Origin: Lycorma delicatula
Lineage: Eukaryota; Arthropoda; Insecta; Hemiptera; Fulgoridae
Direction: 5' to 3'
Assembly: GCF_047948215.1 (NCBI RefSeq)
Contig: NC_134460.1
Coordinates: 14,133,501 to 14,197,500 of the forward strand
Length of the DNA: 64,000 nucleotides
The position numbers and the translations under genes were made by a program. Under the pieces are notes generated by a model, which searched no databases, had not been told where the DNA came from, and saw only the letters and a list, made by a program, of their open reading frames with translations. Below, in pieces: positions 44,533-55,300 of the stretch (positions are counted from its first letter, which is position 1; the number at the start of each line of letters is the position of its first letter).

Positions 44533-46200
44533 TTTTTTTTTTTTTGTCTTCAGTCATTTGACTGGTTTGATGCAGCTCTCCAAGATTCCCTATCTAGTGC
44601 TAGTGGTTTCAATTCAGTATACCCTCTACAACCTACATCCCCAACAATTTGTTTTACATACTCCAAACGTGACCTGCCTACACAATTTTTCCCTTCTACC
44701 TGTCCTTCCAATATTAAAGCGACTATTCCAGGACGCCTTAGTATGTGGCCTATAAGTCTGTCTCTTCTTTTAACTATATTTTTCCAAATGCTTCTTTCTT
44801 CATCTATTTGCCGCAATACCTCTTCATTTGTCACTTTATCCACCCGTCTGATTTTTAACATTCTCCTATAGCACCGCATTTCAAAAGCTTCTAATCTTTT
44901 CTTCTCAGATACTCCGATCGTCCAAGTTTCACATTCATATAAAGCGACACTCCAAACATACACTTTCAAAAATCTTTTCCTGATATTTAAATTAATTTTT
45001 GATGTAAACAAATTATATTTCTTACTGAAGGCTCGTTTAGCTTGTGCTATTCGGCATTTTATATCGCTCCTGCTTCGTCCATCTTTAGTAATTTTACTTC
45101 CCAAATAACAAAATTCTTCTACCTCCATAATCTTTTCTCCTCCTATTTTCACATTCAGCGGTCCATCTTTGTTATTTCTACTACATTTCATTACTTTTGT
45201 TTTGTTCTTGTTTATTTTCATGCGATAGTTCTTGCGTAGGACTTCATCTATGCCGTTCACTGTTTCTTCTAAATCCTTTTTACTCTCGGCTAGAATTACT
45301 ATATCATCAGCAAATCGTAGCATCTTTATCTTTTCACCTTATACTGTTACTCCGAATCTAAATTGTTCTTTAACATCATTAACTGCTAGTTCCATGTAAA
45401 GATTAAAAAGTAACGGAGATAGGGAACATCCTTGTCGGACTCCCTTTCTTATTACGGCTTCTTTCTTATGTTCTTCAATTGTTATTGTTGCTGTTTGGTT
45501 CCTGTACATGTTAGCAATTGTTCTTCTATCTCTGTATTTGAACCCTAATTTTTTTTAAATGCTGAACATTTTATTCCAGTCTACGTTATCGAAAGCCTTT
45601 TCTAGGTCTATAAACGCCAAGTATGTTGGTTTGTTTTTTTTTAATCTTCCTTCTACTATTAATCTGAGGCCTAAAATTGCTTCCCTTGTCCCTATACTTT
45701 TCCTGAAACCAAATTGGTCTTCTCGTAACACTTCTTCCACTCTCCTCTCAATTCTTCTGTATAAAATTCTAGTTAAGATTTTTGATGCATGACTAGTTAA
45801 ACTAATTGTTCTGTATTCTTCACATTTATCTGCCCCTGCTTTCTTTGGTATCCTAACTATAACACTTTTTTTGAAGTCTGATGGAAATTCCCCATTTTCA
45901 TAAATATTATACCCTAGTTTGTATAATCTATCAATCGCTTCCTCACCTGCACTGCGCAGTAATTCTACAGGTATCCCGTCTATTCCAGGAGCCTTTCTGC
46001 CATTTAAATCTTTTAATGCTCTCTTAAATTCAGATCTCAGTATTGTTTCTCCCATTTCATCCTGCTCAACTTCCTCTTCTTCCTCTATAACACCATTTTC
46101 TAATTCATTTCCTCCGTATAACTCTTCAATATATTCCACACATCTATCGACTTTACCTTTCGTATTATATATTGGTGTACCATCTTTGTTTAACACATTA
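44533..46200 (-). mobile_element. RTE/BovB-like LINE, longest copy, 8-bp TSD
   Basis: TTTACTGT at 44525-44532 and 46201-46208 flanks 1.67 kb, ending in the conserved 3' end and poly-A. It extends farther 5' than any other copy here, adding an acidic segment (IEEEEEVEQDEMG) upstream of the RT. Confidence 0.92.
44550..46196 (-). pseudogene. RTE/BovB-like LINE ORF2, linker-RT-C-terminus, two stops
   Basis: Reading from 46196 to 44550 on the minus strand gives a single 549-codon frame with only two nonsense codons: TAA at 45552-45554 (Leu in SILKKLGF of other copies) and TAA at 45339-45341 (Gln in TVQGEK). The N-terminal ~60 residues show the linker before the RT (GKVDRCVEYIEELYGG, then a Glu-rich stretch). 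RT motifs A, B and C and the C-terminal domain follow in order. The TVQGEK stop is identical to one in the copy at 19029-20521. The two open pieces are 45555-46196 and 44550-45323. Confidence 0.9.
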
Positions 46201-46689
46201 TTTACTGTAGAAATTTATTAAAGGGAATATATAAAATTAAGAAATGGACTGTAGTCAATTGCAAAATTGAGACCAAAATCATTCACTATTTACATTTTTT
46301 TCAATATCTTATGTAGAATTAATTTTTCAATTTTATATATATATTTATGTATTTACACAAAGAGCTTTTCGTTTATTTACAGTCGGTCCAAGAAGGAATC
46401 TTTAAGTTAAAAGGATTAAAATATTTGATGAGGAGTTTCCAATGAATCCCCTCCACAAATATATGAGTATAAGATTCGAATGTGACATAAATATAAGACT
46501 AATGTTATAATAAGATAATATAATATAAGATAATAGTTCATTATGCAGTTGAACAGATTCGCTTTGTAAAGGTACAGAAATTCGTAAAACTCAAACAAAA
46601 AACAATAAAATAATATTACAGGGCAAAGAAAAAGAAAAACAAACAGTAACATAATTTGCTTACGATAAGGATTTGCACCCTTCATCAGG

Positions 46690-47170
46690 AATAGAGATAA
46701 CGCTCGTCACTTACGGGATGTCGTTCCAGTTCAAGAGTCACTCAGACTTTCCCAAGCCCAGAACTTGAAGGCTTTTGAGTCGTCGGACATCCTCACTGTT
46801 GTCTAGGAGATTCAGCGGTAGATAGTTGCATGATTACCTAGCCGATGTTTGTAATGTGAACCGAACGGTTTGATTTTCTCGCGAACATAAAGCGATTCTT
46901 TATAGTTGTGAATCTCTTCGTTATGTGCAAATCACGGCGCCTCTATAATCATTCTCGCAACTAGTACAGGCAATTTGTCATCAAAATAGGCTGTATTTGA
47001 AAATCCTTACATCAACCCTAACATATGGAAAAAAACATCAATCGGTAGGTAAGGATTTTCAAATAAAAATACAAATTGACTGTACTAAACTATTCTGGAA
47101 GTGTTGTATAATGTTGCTCTTTCTAGTCGTACCCCGTAGCTGCGTACCGTACGTCGAAATAGGATCAGAA
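46690..47170 (-). pseudogene. Jockey-like LINE ORF2 C terminus, split by a hairpin MITE
   Basis: The minus strand encodes PISTYGTQLRGTTRKSNIIQ and HFQN before the MITE at 46964-47085. After it come ARMIIEAP, FAHNEEIHNY, LYVREKIKPFGSHY, and HRLGNHATIYR, then TTVRMSDDSKAFKFWAWES at about 46760. This is the Jockey C-terminal block, like the one at 36895-37210 but a different copy. Removing the MITE with one TA restores an open frame across the junction. Confidence 0.78.
46964..47085. mobile_element. 122-bp hairpin MITE with TA target duplication
   Basis: The ends pair: GTACAGGCAATTTGT at the left with ACAAATTGACTGTAC at the right (one mismatch). A second perfect 17-bp inverted repeat lies inside (46994-47010 with 47049-47065). 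TA flanks it at 46962-46963 and 47086-47087. It is non-coding. TA plus TIRs indicates mobilisation by a Tc1/mariner-type transposase, source element not seen here. Confidence 0.8.
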
Positions 47171-50100
47171 TGACCTTATATATTAAAAGTTTGTTATCTG
47201 TAAAAAGTTTACAAATGTGAATTCCAGATTAGTAACCGGTAAAGTTTCTTAAACCTGATGATTAGCTTTTTTCTCTTCTTTTTCACACGGTTCTTCTGTG
47301 TCTAGTTACGATCTTTTTTATTTAAATTAAATTTATTTTTTGTTATCTAAATATGGTGCACGTAAAGTCTAGCTGTAGCTTTTACGTTGTATTCTACCGA
47401 TTTAAAAGTAATAAAAAAAATTACGTTGAATTTTTTGATCAAATTGTTTAATAATCATTATTGAATGATTATGAATTTTGCATCCATAATAACAAAATTA
47501 AAGAATTTATTACTTTTTTTTTTATTTTAGTGAATTCAGTTAATGTGTATGTAGTGTACTGGTTTTATTTTTACGAAAATTACGAAAAGACAATAAATTT
47601 GTTACTTTTCTTATATTTTTATTCTTGTTTAAAACGAGAAATTGATAATTAAATTTAGTACACCCCTATTTCTTTTCGCAGCTAATTACTACCAAATAAA
47701 AAAATCTTATACTTAACAGAACTAGTATTTAATAACTTATATCACTTAGAAGAAACGTCAACATCAAAATAACAATAGCGTAAATCTTTTTTTAATTGTA
47801 TCTGTTTTTATTACCGTTACAAGATACTTAATGCACGATCTAAAATAATAATATTCTATCAAAGAAGCCTATTAATGCAAAACACAAAGCTTTTTACAGA
47901 GATATATTTTATTTTTTCAACCACGGTGGTTTTTATAATCACGCAATATGAATACTAAATAATCTTAGCTTTTGTAACTTACTTATAAAATCATTGTAGT
48001 TGATTTTATATTTACATTTATTCTTTTTTTAATTCTTATTTATTTACAGTTTTTTTTTTAAATTGCCTCTGTTCGTTTAATACCTTAACTTATATTTAAC
48101 CCGGTTATTTTTGTAAATAATAAAATTAATATATAAAGTTAAATGTAAACATATATTTTTATACAAATTCTAGTTTTATCTCCAATTTTCTATTATTTTT
48201 TTTTACTACGTAGCTTTGCCAAAAGGTTTTGGCAAAGTAAAGTATTTAAAAAATCGTTCTTTTATTATATTAATATTTTAAGGCAGTTTATTCTTTATAT
48301 AACGGAAGAAAGTAACTCGGTCTGAAAAATTTTCCATCTTGATTTTTTTTTTAGTAGTTGATATACATACGTGATTTTCCATTTCTGATAACATTTTAAG
48401 TTTAATTTTGGACAAAGGTCTGAAAAATCCAAGAAGAGATTTGAAAAGAAAAATTGTTGAATAAATTTTTTTTTTACGTGGGTTTGATTACTTCTTCTAT
48501 TCATATAAGTAAACCGATTTAAAAGAACTGGAATAATCTGTTTTTAAGAAAAATTATGACAAAAGCTACTTGAAATTAGTACTACCGAACAATTATGATA
48601 TCTCTTCATACCGGATTTTTTACCTATTCGTTTTCTGATTACCGAAGACAATTGTCTACTCATTTATAATTTAATTGATCTAGTAAAGCAAAAGAATTTT
48701 TTTTTTCATAGCTATACTTCCTGTTTATAAATGGAATTTTAGTGCTGTAATTTTAATCTCAATTTAAAAAAGACTTATTTGAAAATTTAATTATAAATAA
48801 AATTGAATTTCTACCCGTAAATTGCTCATGTACTGACTTTTTTAAGTTTAATACAATACCGAAATAACAGATTCTCTCGAAAGTATGTATTTATTTCTTC
48901 ATGCATTCGGGCATCAATGAAGAACAGCCGAACAAATTTTAATTTAACGTTTCGGAAAATCTTATTTTAATTTGATAAAAATCATTCCTTTTTTCCTAAG
49001 ATATCTAAAAGAAGAGCTACTACGCTTTCTCGTCAAAAAATAAGTAAATCGGTATTTTTTTTTTAAATAAAGAAGAATTAGAAAATGTAAACAGAGAAAT
49101 AACGTAAGTAATTTATTACTATAGTTGAGGTTAGGATCTCTTGAACGCAAGTATATGTATTATTTTTTATTAAAAGCTTCTAGAATTATACCTGACTACT
49201 TTATGATATAAGAGTTTGGTTCCAAGCTGTAATGACGAAAGAAAAATAAAAGTAAAATTTTTCTTTTATGAAAAACATTTTCCTCGTACAATTAGAAAAA
49301 AAATTACTAAGGAGTTTGGAACTTCTCTCTATTAAGTCAAAAAAATAATTATTTAAATCGGTAAATTTAGTGTAAAGCTTAAATATATGTATACAGAACG
49401 TCAGGAAAATTCTACTGTATTTTACGGGATAATCAGAATAATTAAAAAATCTCATACAAACATAGAAAAACTTGATTACGACTGGTGAAAGATTTTCATT
49501 CAGATTTGTTCTCTAAAGGTCAAATAATGCTACAAAACAAAACGACTTGTATCTGTAAGACTCTGTCTCTGTAAAATTATTAAGAAAAATAATGGTTTTA
49601 TATGCAATCTTTAATGAAAGCAATGACTCACAGAAGTTTAACTCCAGCAGTTTCCAAGAAAATTGGTTTATGCTTTTATAGATTTTGCGTAAATTTATTT
49701 CGTTAAACTTCTAATAACAAAAATAAGACACAATTTGTAGAGAAATTGATATAATTAAAACGATTAAAAACGAAATAAAAGTAAAGTGTTTATTTTTTTA
49801 AAAACTAAAATTTCAGAAACTTTTTCTATAATAATGAGTTTAAAGGTAGACTGTTTCTCTCAGAATAATCTTACAACAAAACTAAGTCTTTATTTAATAT
49901 ATCATATAATTAACATAAATTATAGTACACATTAACTGCTTAAAATGCCCCCCTCCTTTGTCAGTGTACATTTGTATGCGTAGATTTACGTCTTCTCCAA
50001 CATTTTTGAATTGTTTTTTTATATGATTTTGTGTAAAAATGTAATTTTCATTGACGGGTCTTTCAATATACATTAATACATTTATGTGTCCCCCACACGA

Positions 50101-50211
50101 AGAAATTTAGTTCAGTTTTTTTTTAATTTTACCACAGTTTTCTTGGAAACTACTGGAGAACTTTTAGAATCCATTTTTTAATGTACGATTGGAGCATATT
50201 TTATTTATTTT
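47171..50211. other. AT-rich spacer
   Basis: Short AT-rich ORFs (47461-47652, 48295-48504, 48962-49150, 49201-49455) carry no motif. One perfect palindrome lies at 48214-48237. Otherwise nothing was recognised. Confidence 0.5.
48214..48237. repeat. 11-bp perfect inverted repeat, 2-nt loop
   Basis: CTTTGCCAAAA and TTTTGGCAAAG face each other across GG. The tight loop would favour cruciform or hairpin formation. Confidence 0.8.
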
Positions 50212-50511
50212 TCCTAATGTGTACGTTGCAATCTGTTCAACTAGTGAACAATAAGTTTCAATGAGATGAGGATGGTGTGTATGACATGTTAATGAGATGT
50301 ATTCTTGTCTCAGGCCGACCGTTCCTGAGACGTGTGGTTAATTGAACTCCGACTACCAAAGTACACCGGTGTTCACCGTCTAGTTATGAAATTAGATATA
50401 AAAGCGACTAACCTTTACTTGGATTTGAACCCCAAAACCTTCGACTTCGAAAATCAGCTGTTAAGCAACTGATTTGTGACGAGTTAACCATTAGACCAAC
50501 CCGGTGGGTTT
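50212..50511 (-). mobile_element. tRNA-derived SINE, tail type B
   Basis: The minus strand begins AAACCCACCGGGTTGGTCTA (A-box) with B-box GGTTCAAATCC, the shared body, and tail type B (TTGAACAGATTGCAACGTAC then ACATTAGGAAAAATAAA). It is the best-preserved type B copy in the window. No exact TSD was found. Confidence 0.88.
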
Positions 50512-51440
50512 GATTGCATGTAAAGACAACTAATTTGGCTTATTAATTTGTGCCGGTATTGTTTTAGTATAGCCCTTCAGGGCAGAAATCCAGGGCAAAA
50601 TGGGGTTTTTTTTTAAGCTGTAACTCGTAACAAATCATTTCCAGATTTATCTTTACATAAATGTTTTTGTTGTCTTGTTGAGAATACGCCTGCCTATAAA
50701 GAATGGCTCAATATTTTTCAGAAACAACCGTTACAAATTCATACTGGGTTGAATAGAAAACTTCTGCCAAAAATTTTTATATATATTTTTTATTATTAAA
50801 ATATAGACAGAATACATGTACTTATCAATATGATATTTAATAATATAAATGTATATATTACAGCAAACGAATGACGAATTATAAAATAAAGTTTAAATAT
50901 TTTGATAAACTATATAGAAGATAGTAACGCAGGGTTTAATTACAAAATTTTTAACTTCTTGAAGAATTAAATTCTAAATTAAAAGCGCTGAATAAATTAC
51001 GATTTCATCTTAATTCAACTATTTTATAGATGTAATTTTGAGAGCATGCTGTAATAAAATGTTAGAAATGAAATCGATTGTATCTAGCTAAGTTTAAACG
51101 AGTGTTTTGATGCGATATCAAATAATATGAAGCACGTTGTAATTATATGTACGCATTCAATAACACTTTTTATGAATATGTATCTTTTTGTATTAACTTA
51201 TGTGTCCTTTATACTCTCGTATTATAATATATGTTTTTCTTTCTTTTTTTCATTCATCAGTCAGCATTCGTTATTGTTATAGTAGTGTTATTGTTTCATT
51301 AACTATTTTTATTGCTTAAATTGACCGGAAGCCGGCTCCTCTCATTGAAGCTATTACATATTAGCATATACTAAGCGTTGCTGCCTACACTTTTTATTAT
51401 TATTATTATTTTTATTTAACCGTTAATGTTTATTAATTAT
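50512..51440. other. AT-rich spacer, nothing recognised
   Basis: No element ends seen. Confidence 0.4.
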
Positions 51441-52760
51441 TGATTTATGTAAATATATCGGAACGGATTTGAAGAGCTGGTTTGATTTACCACTTAAGCA
51501 CTTGGGCGTTAAGTTTTTACACCAACTTGTTCGGTCTGTTACCGTACCGGAACGGAACGCAAGGATGTCGGAGGGTGCAATACCCTCCTACTTTTCGCAG
51601 TATACAGACTTACGTCCTTTGCTGCTGGGTGATTCTAATGGACTGGCGGTTATTAATAACGGTTGGCGTTTATTCGTTTGTAAAGTTTGGATTGCGTTCC
51701 GATCCAATGGAGGGTTTGTCGGTAGGGGCCCGATGGAACGATGTGCTAATAAGCTTATCTTCCATGACGCATTCCATTTCAGCCTAGAGTGGGCTGAAAT
51801 CCTTTATTTAGGTTGGCGTCCTCTCTTTAGGAGAGTACGTCGGAGGCGATTTTTGGGCTTACACTTTGTCATTTACTTAATTCACCTCAATTTAACTTGG
51901 TTTGAATTAAGGAAATGCGGTTGGATGGATTGCTCTAGGGCGTTGCGTCCCAGAGCTATCTCAGTCAGTAGAAAATAGATTGGGATTTACTAGTCTGAGC
52001 GCGATATACCTCTATTAAGTGTTAGATGTCTGCCCCCGTAAGGGCAGGCAGGAGAGCTATACATAACGCAGGTTGTTTTTCGAGCGCCCGTGCGCCGGGG
52101 TGGTGACAATTTTGAATAAGACGCCCCCCTATTATATATAAATTTTGACTCAATGCACCTGCTGGTCTAGCCCTACAAAATATAATGGTCCGCGGAGGGT
52201 TTGGGGGGTCTGGTGGTGTGTGGCCAAACACGCTTTCTTCTAGCTGTCCTTGTAGTACTTGGAGTTTCACCTGAAAAGCCCAAGCGCACAGCGGATTGAA
52301 CTGTTGAAGGGGATTGAACGAATTGAAGGGGTGAGAAAGATTGCTCTTTCATCACCGTGGTATGTGGTGGTGACGGGTTAAGGCAGTCATGCTGCCGGAA
52401 GGGTATGGAAGTGGGAGCGGATACCGGACCGCATCAAGGATGAACCTATCTATATAAATCCCGGCATTTTTATCATCGATTAAAAAAACCGGGTGGCGAT
52501 TCCATACAAGTATTCCCTTTTACCGTTAGCAGATGTCTCCAACTAAACTACATAAAAGGGGCGGTCGCTATAATATCCTCAAAATCAATCCCTTAAGGAT
52601 CTTGCCGTTGAAAATAAACCGATCAATAATCAAGGAAAAGTAAGGATGCCCCAGCCTAAAAATCTTCAAGGCTTTTCCAGATCAAAATCGCATAAAATTA
52701 ACCTTTGAGATATTTTTGATTAATTTGTGTATAGCATGTTTGTACAGCGAAACCTCCTCA
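51440..52760 (+). repeat. GC-richer dispersed repeat, family unknown
   Basis: The base composition is clearly richer in GC than its neighbours. It contains a 169-codon ORF (51469-51978, +) with no motif I recognise, a GC-rich block at 52030-52210, and a short ATG frame at 52531. Part of it (51540-51690) resembles 18590-18830. The composition and the shared segment suggest part of a LINE (UTR or ORF1) or other element. I cannot name it, and I would not call the ORF a host gene. Confidence 0.35.
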
Positions 52761-52968
52761 AAAAGGTACTCGATTATTTAAAAAAATGTTTGAAAATTTT
52801 TTTTTTAGAATCAGTGTTAGTTGATATTGTGTTTTAGATTAAGTGTTTTTCTTATTTTTTAATCGTAATTTTCAAGCGAAATATAACTAACTTGAAAATA
52901 GAAATAAATATTCTACATTTGTGAAATATCTGTGAACGAAAACAGATCTCACTACCGCTCTTTTGGCT

Positions 52969-53010
52969 AATTTTGACTTACCGCTCTGGTAAGAGCGGTA
53001 AGTCAAAATT
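52969..53010. repeat. 19-bp perfect inverted repeat, 4-nt loop
   Basis: Left arm 52969-52987 (AATTTTGACTTACCGCTCT) pairs perfectly with 52992-53010 across GGTA. A partial extra copy of the arm tip (TACCGCTCTT) lies 25-30 bp upstream. Confidence 0.9.
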
Positions 53011-53718
53011 TATACACTAAATAGTATATTCTCTAAAAATTACCTATTTCAGGTTTAGAGTATTTAAAAAACTATTGAATTACGTGGTCTATATAAAGTA
53101 CATAAGTTTCCAGAATATTCCGAACGTATGTCATTGTCTAACTTCATTTTATATTCGTATAATACAAACCTCAGAACTTGCGGAAATATATAAATTAGCT
53201 CGATCTTTAATGAAAGGATGCTAGACGGAAACCTCTTCGAAACTGATTTCTTATAAAACAGGTTCTGTTTTGGGGAATACATAAGAACAGATTCAATAAT
53301 CCCATATTAAAAATAAAATCTCTTCCGTAATCAGAATAATCTTATGTGTTCACAAAGTGGACAAAAAAGTTTCAAAGTGGACATTAACTGTTCGGTCTAA
53401 TACTCCGTAGAGGAATATAAATATAAAAATGTATTTTAATACGAAAAATTTCTTGAGGCTTCTTTAGAAAACTATTTACTTTAAAATAAAACAGAATTTC
53501 ATTAAAATCATCGGGTTATAGATCAGAAATATTGATATTATTTAAACATTTATCAAAATGTAGTTCATTAATTTTGTTGATTTTTAATATAACAAATGTC
53601 TTTTCTTACCTGTTGATATTTTTATTCCTTTAATTAATATTCTTTAATAGATTTTTTTACATTATGTTTAACATCGTAATCTGTATTGTGTTTTTTCTTC
53701 GTTAATTGAATATTTAGA
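53011..53718. other. AT-rich spacer, nothing recognised
   Basis: A 72-codon ORF at 53064-53282 (-) has no motif. Confidence 0.4.
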
Positions 53719-53730
53719 TGCGTAGGACAA

Positions 53731-54430
53731 TTTTTTTTTTTTTTGTCTTCAGTCATTTGACTGGTTGATGCAGCTCTCCAAGATTCCCTATCTAGTGCTA
53801 GTCGTTTCATTTCAGTATACCCTCTACATCCTACATCCCTAACAATTTGTTTTACATATTCCAAACGTGGCCTGCCTACACAATTTTTCCCTTCTACCTG
53901 TCCTTCCAATATTAAAGCGACTATTCCAGGATGCCTTAGTATGTGGCCTATAAGTCCGTCTCTTCTTTTAACTAAATTTTTCCAAATGCTTCTTTCTTTA
54001 TCTATTTGCCGCAATACCTCTTCATTTGTTACTTTATCCACCCGTCTGATTTTTAACATTCTCCTATAGCACCGCATTTCAAAAGCTTCTAATCTTTTCT
54101 TCTCAGATACTCCGATCGTCTAAGTTTCACTTTCATATAAAGCGACGCTCCAAACATACACTTTCAAAAATCGTTTCCTGACATTTAAATTAATTTTTGA
54201 CGTAAACAAATTAAATTTCTTACTGAAGGCTCGTTTCGCTTGTGCTATTCGGCATTTTATATCGCTCCTGCTTCGTCCAGCTTTAGTAATTCTACTTCCC
54301 AAATAACAAAATTCTTCTACCTCCATAATCTTTTCTCCTCCTATTTTCACATTCAGTGGTCCATCTTTGTTATTTCTACTACAGTTCATTACTTTTGTTT
54401 TGTTCTTGTTTATTTTCATGGGATAGTTCT
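53731..54430 (-). mobile_element. RTE/BovB-like LINE copy, TSD overlaps LINE sequence
   Basis: The copy starts with poly-A (poly-T 53731-53744) and extends to the codons for YRMKINKN upstream of RT motif C. TGCGTAGGACAA lies at 53719-53730 and 54431-54442; the first ten bases of the right copy are also LINE consensus at that position. Coding is broken by a W-to-stop (TAG in ETWTIG, about 54120) and a one-base loss near the C terminus (53766). Open pieces are 54120-54419 and 53634-54077. Confidence 0.93.
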
Positions 54431-54632
54431 TGCGTAGGACAAATATATTTTGTTTTTCCGATCATTGTAATCTTAACGATACCTATACTTGAGGATAAAT
54501 TAACATTAATTAAAGCGCTTAAGCTTTTTATTCTAGAATTAGTAAGGATCTATACATACTTTCTTTTAAAGGTGCACTTAAATTATATCGAATATAGTAG
54601 CAACGAATTAATTTTTTAACGATTAAATTTTT

Positions 54633-55300
54633 ACTTCCTTGTACAAAATAAAGGAAGTATTGTGACCGCGAAAAATTTCGTTTTCCAGATTTCAACGGAA
54701 ATACCCATTTTGACCATTCCTGAATCCATTTTGACTAGTTTCGGTGTGACGTCTGTACGTACGTACGTATGTATGTATGTACGAACGTATGTATCTCGCA
54801 TAACTCATAAACGATTAACCGAAGGATGCTGAAATTTTGAATTTAGGACTGTTGTAACATCTAGTTGTGCTCCTCTCCTTTTGATAGCAATCTAGTAAAC
54901 CAAAAGTGTCCAAGAAAGCCCAAAATATAAATTTAATTTTGTAATTTTTCTTAACTGCAGTAATAAAATCTCATTGAGAGCTTTTCAGCGATATATCATA
55001 AGCGGTACTTATTTTCATCGGTTCCAGAGTTATAGACAAATAAAATTTTAATTAATGCAATATTTGGATCTTACAAGGCACATCGGGTCAAATATTTTTT
55101 TTAACTTTTTTAAAATTTTAATATATTGATTTATTAATAATTTAACATTTCATTGTAAAACGTTTTACGATGAATAATTATTCAATAACAAAATATAAAT
55201 AAATATGAAAAAATATCAGAAGTTTTTAATGAAATAAAATTTAATGTACTTTTCGTTTAAAAGAAAGTGTAAATGTAATCTAATAGGCGTACAAGGAAAT
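54633..55300. repeat. TIR-bounded non-coding repeat with TACG/TATG microsatellite
   Basis: ACTTCCTTGTAC at 54633-54644 and GTACAAGGAAAT at 55289-55300 are inverted with one mismatch. The left end also forms a local stem (ACTTCCTT with AAGGAAGT, 54633-54658). Inside lies an A/T-rich body with a (GTAC/GTAT)n tract at about 54757-54790. No ORF. It looks like a non-autonomous DNA element, family undetermined. Confidence 0.5.

Noticed and set aside
51469..51978. 169-codon ORF as a host gene
   Set aside because: Overlapping frames of similar length, part of it resembles another locus (18590-18830), and no recognisable domain; more likely part of a repeat.
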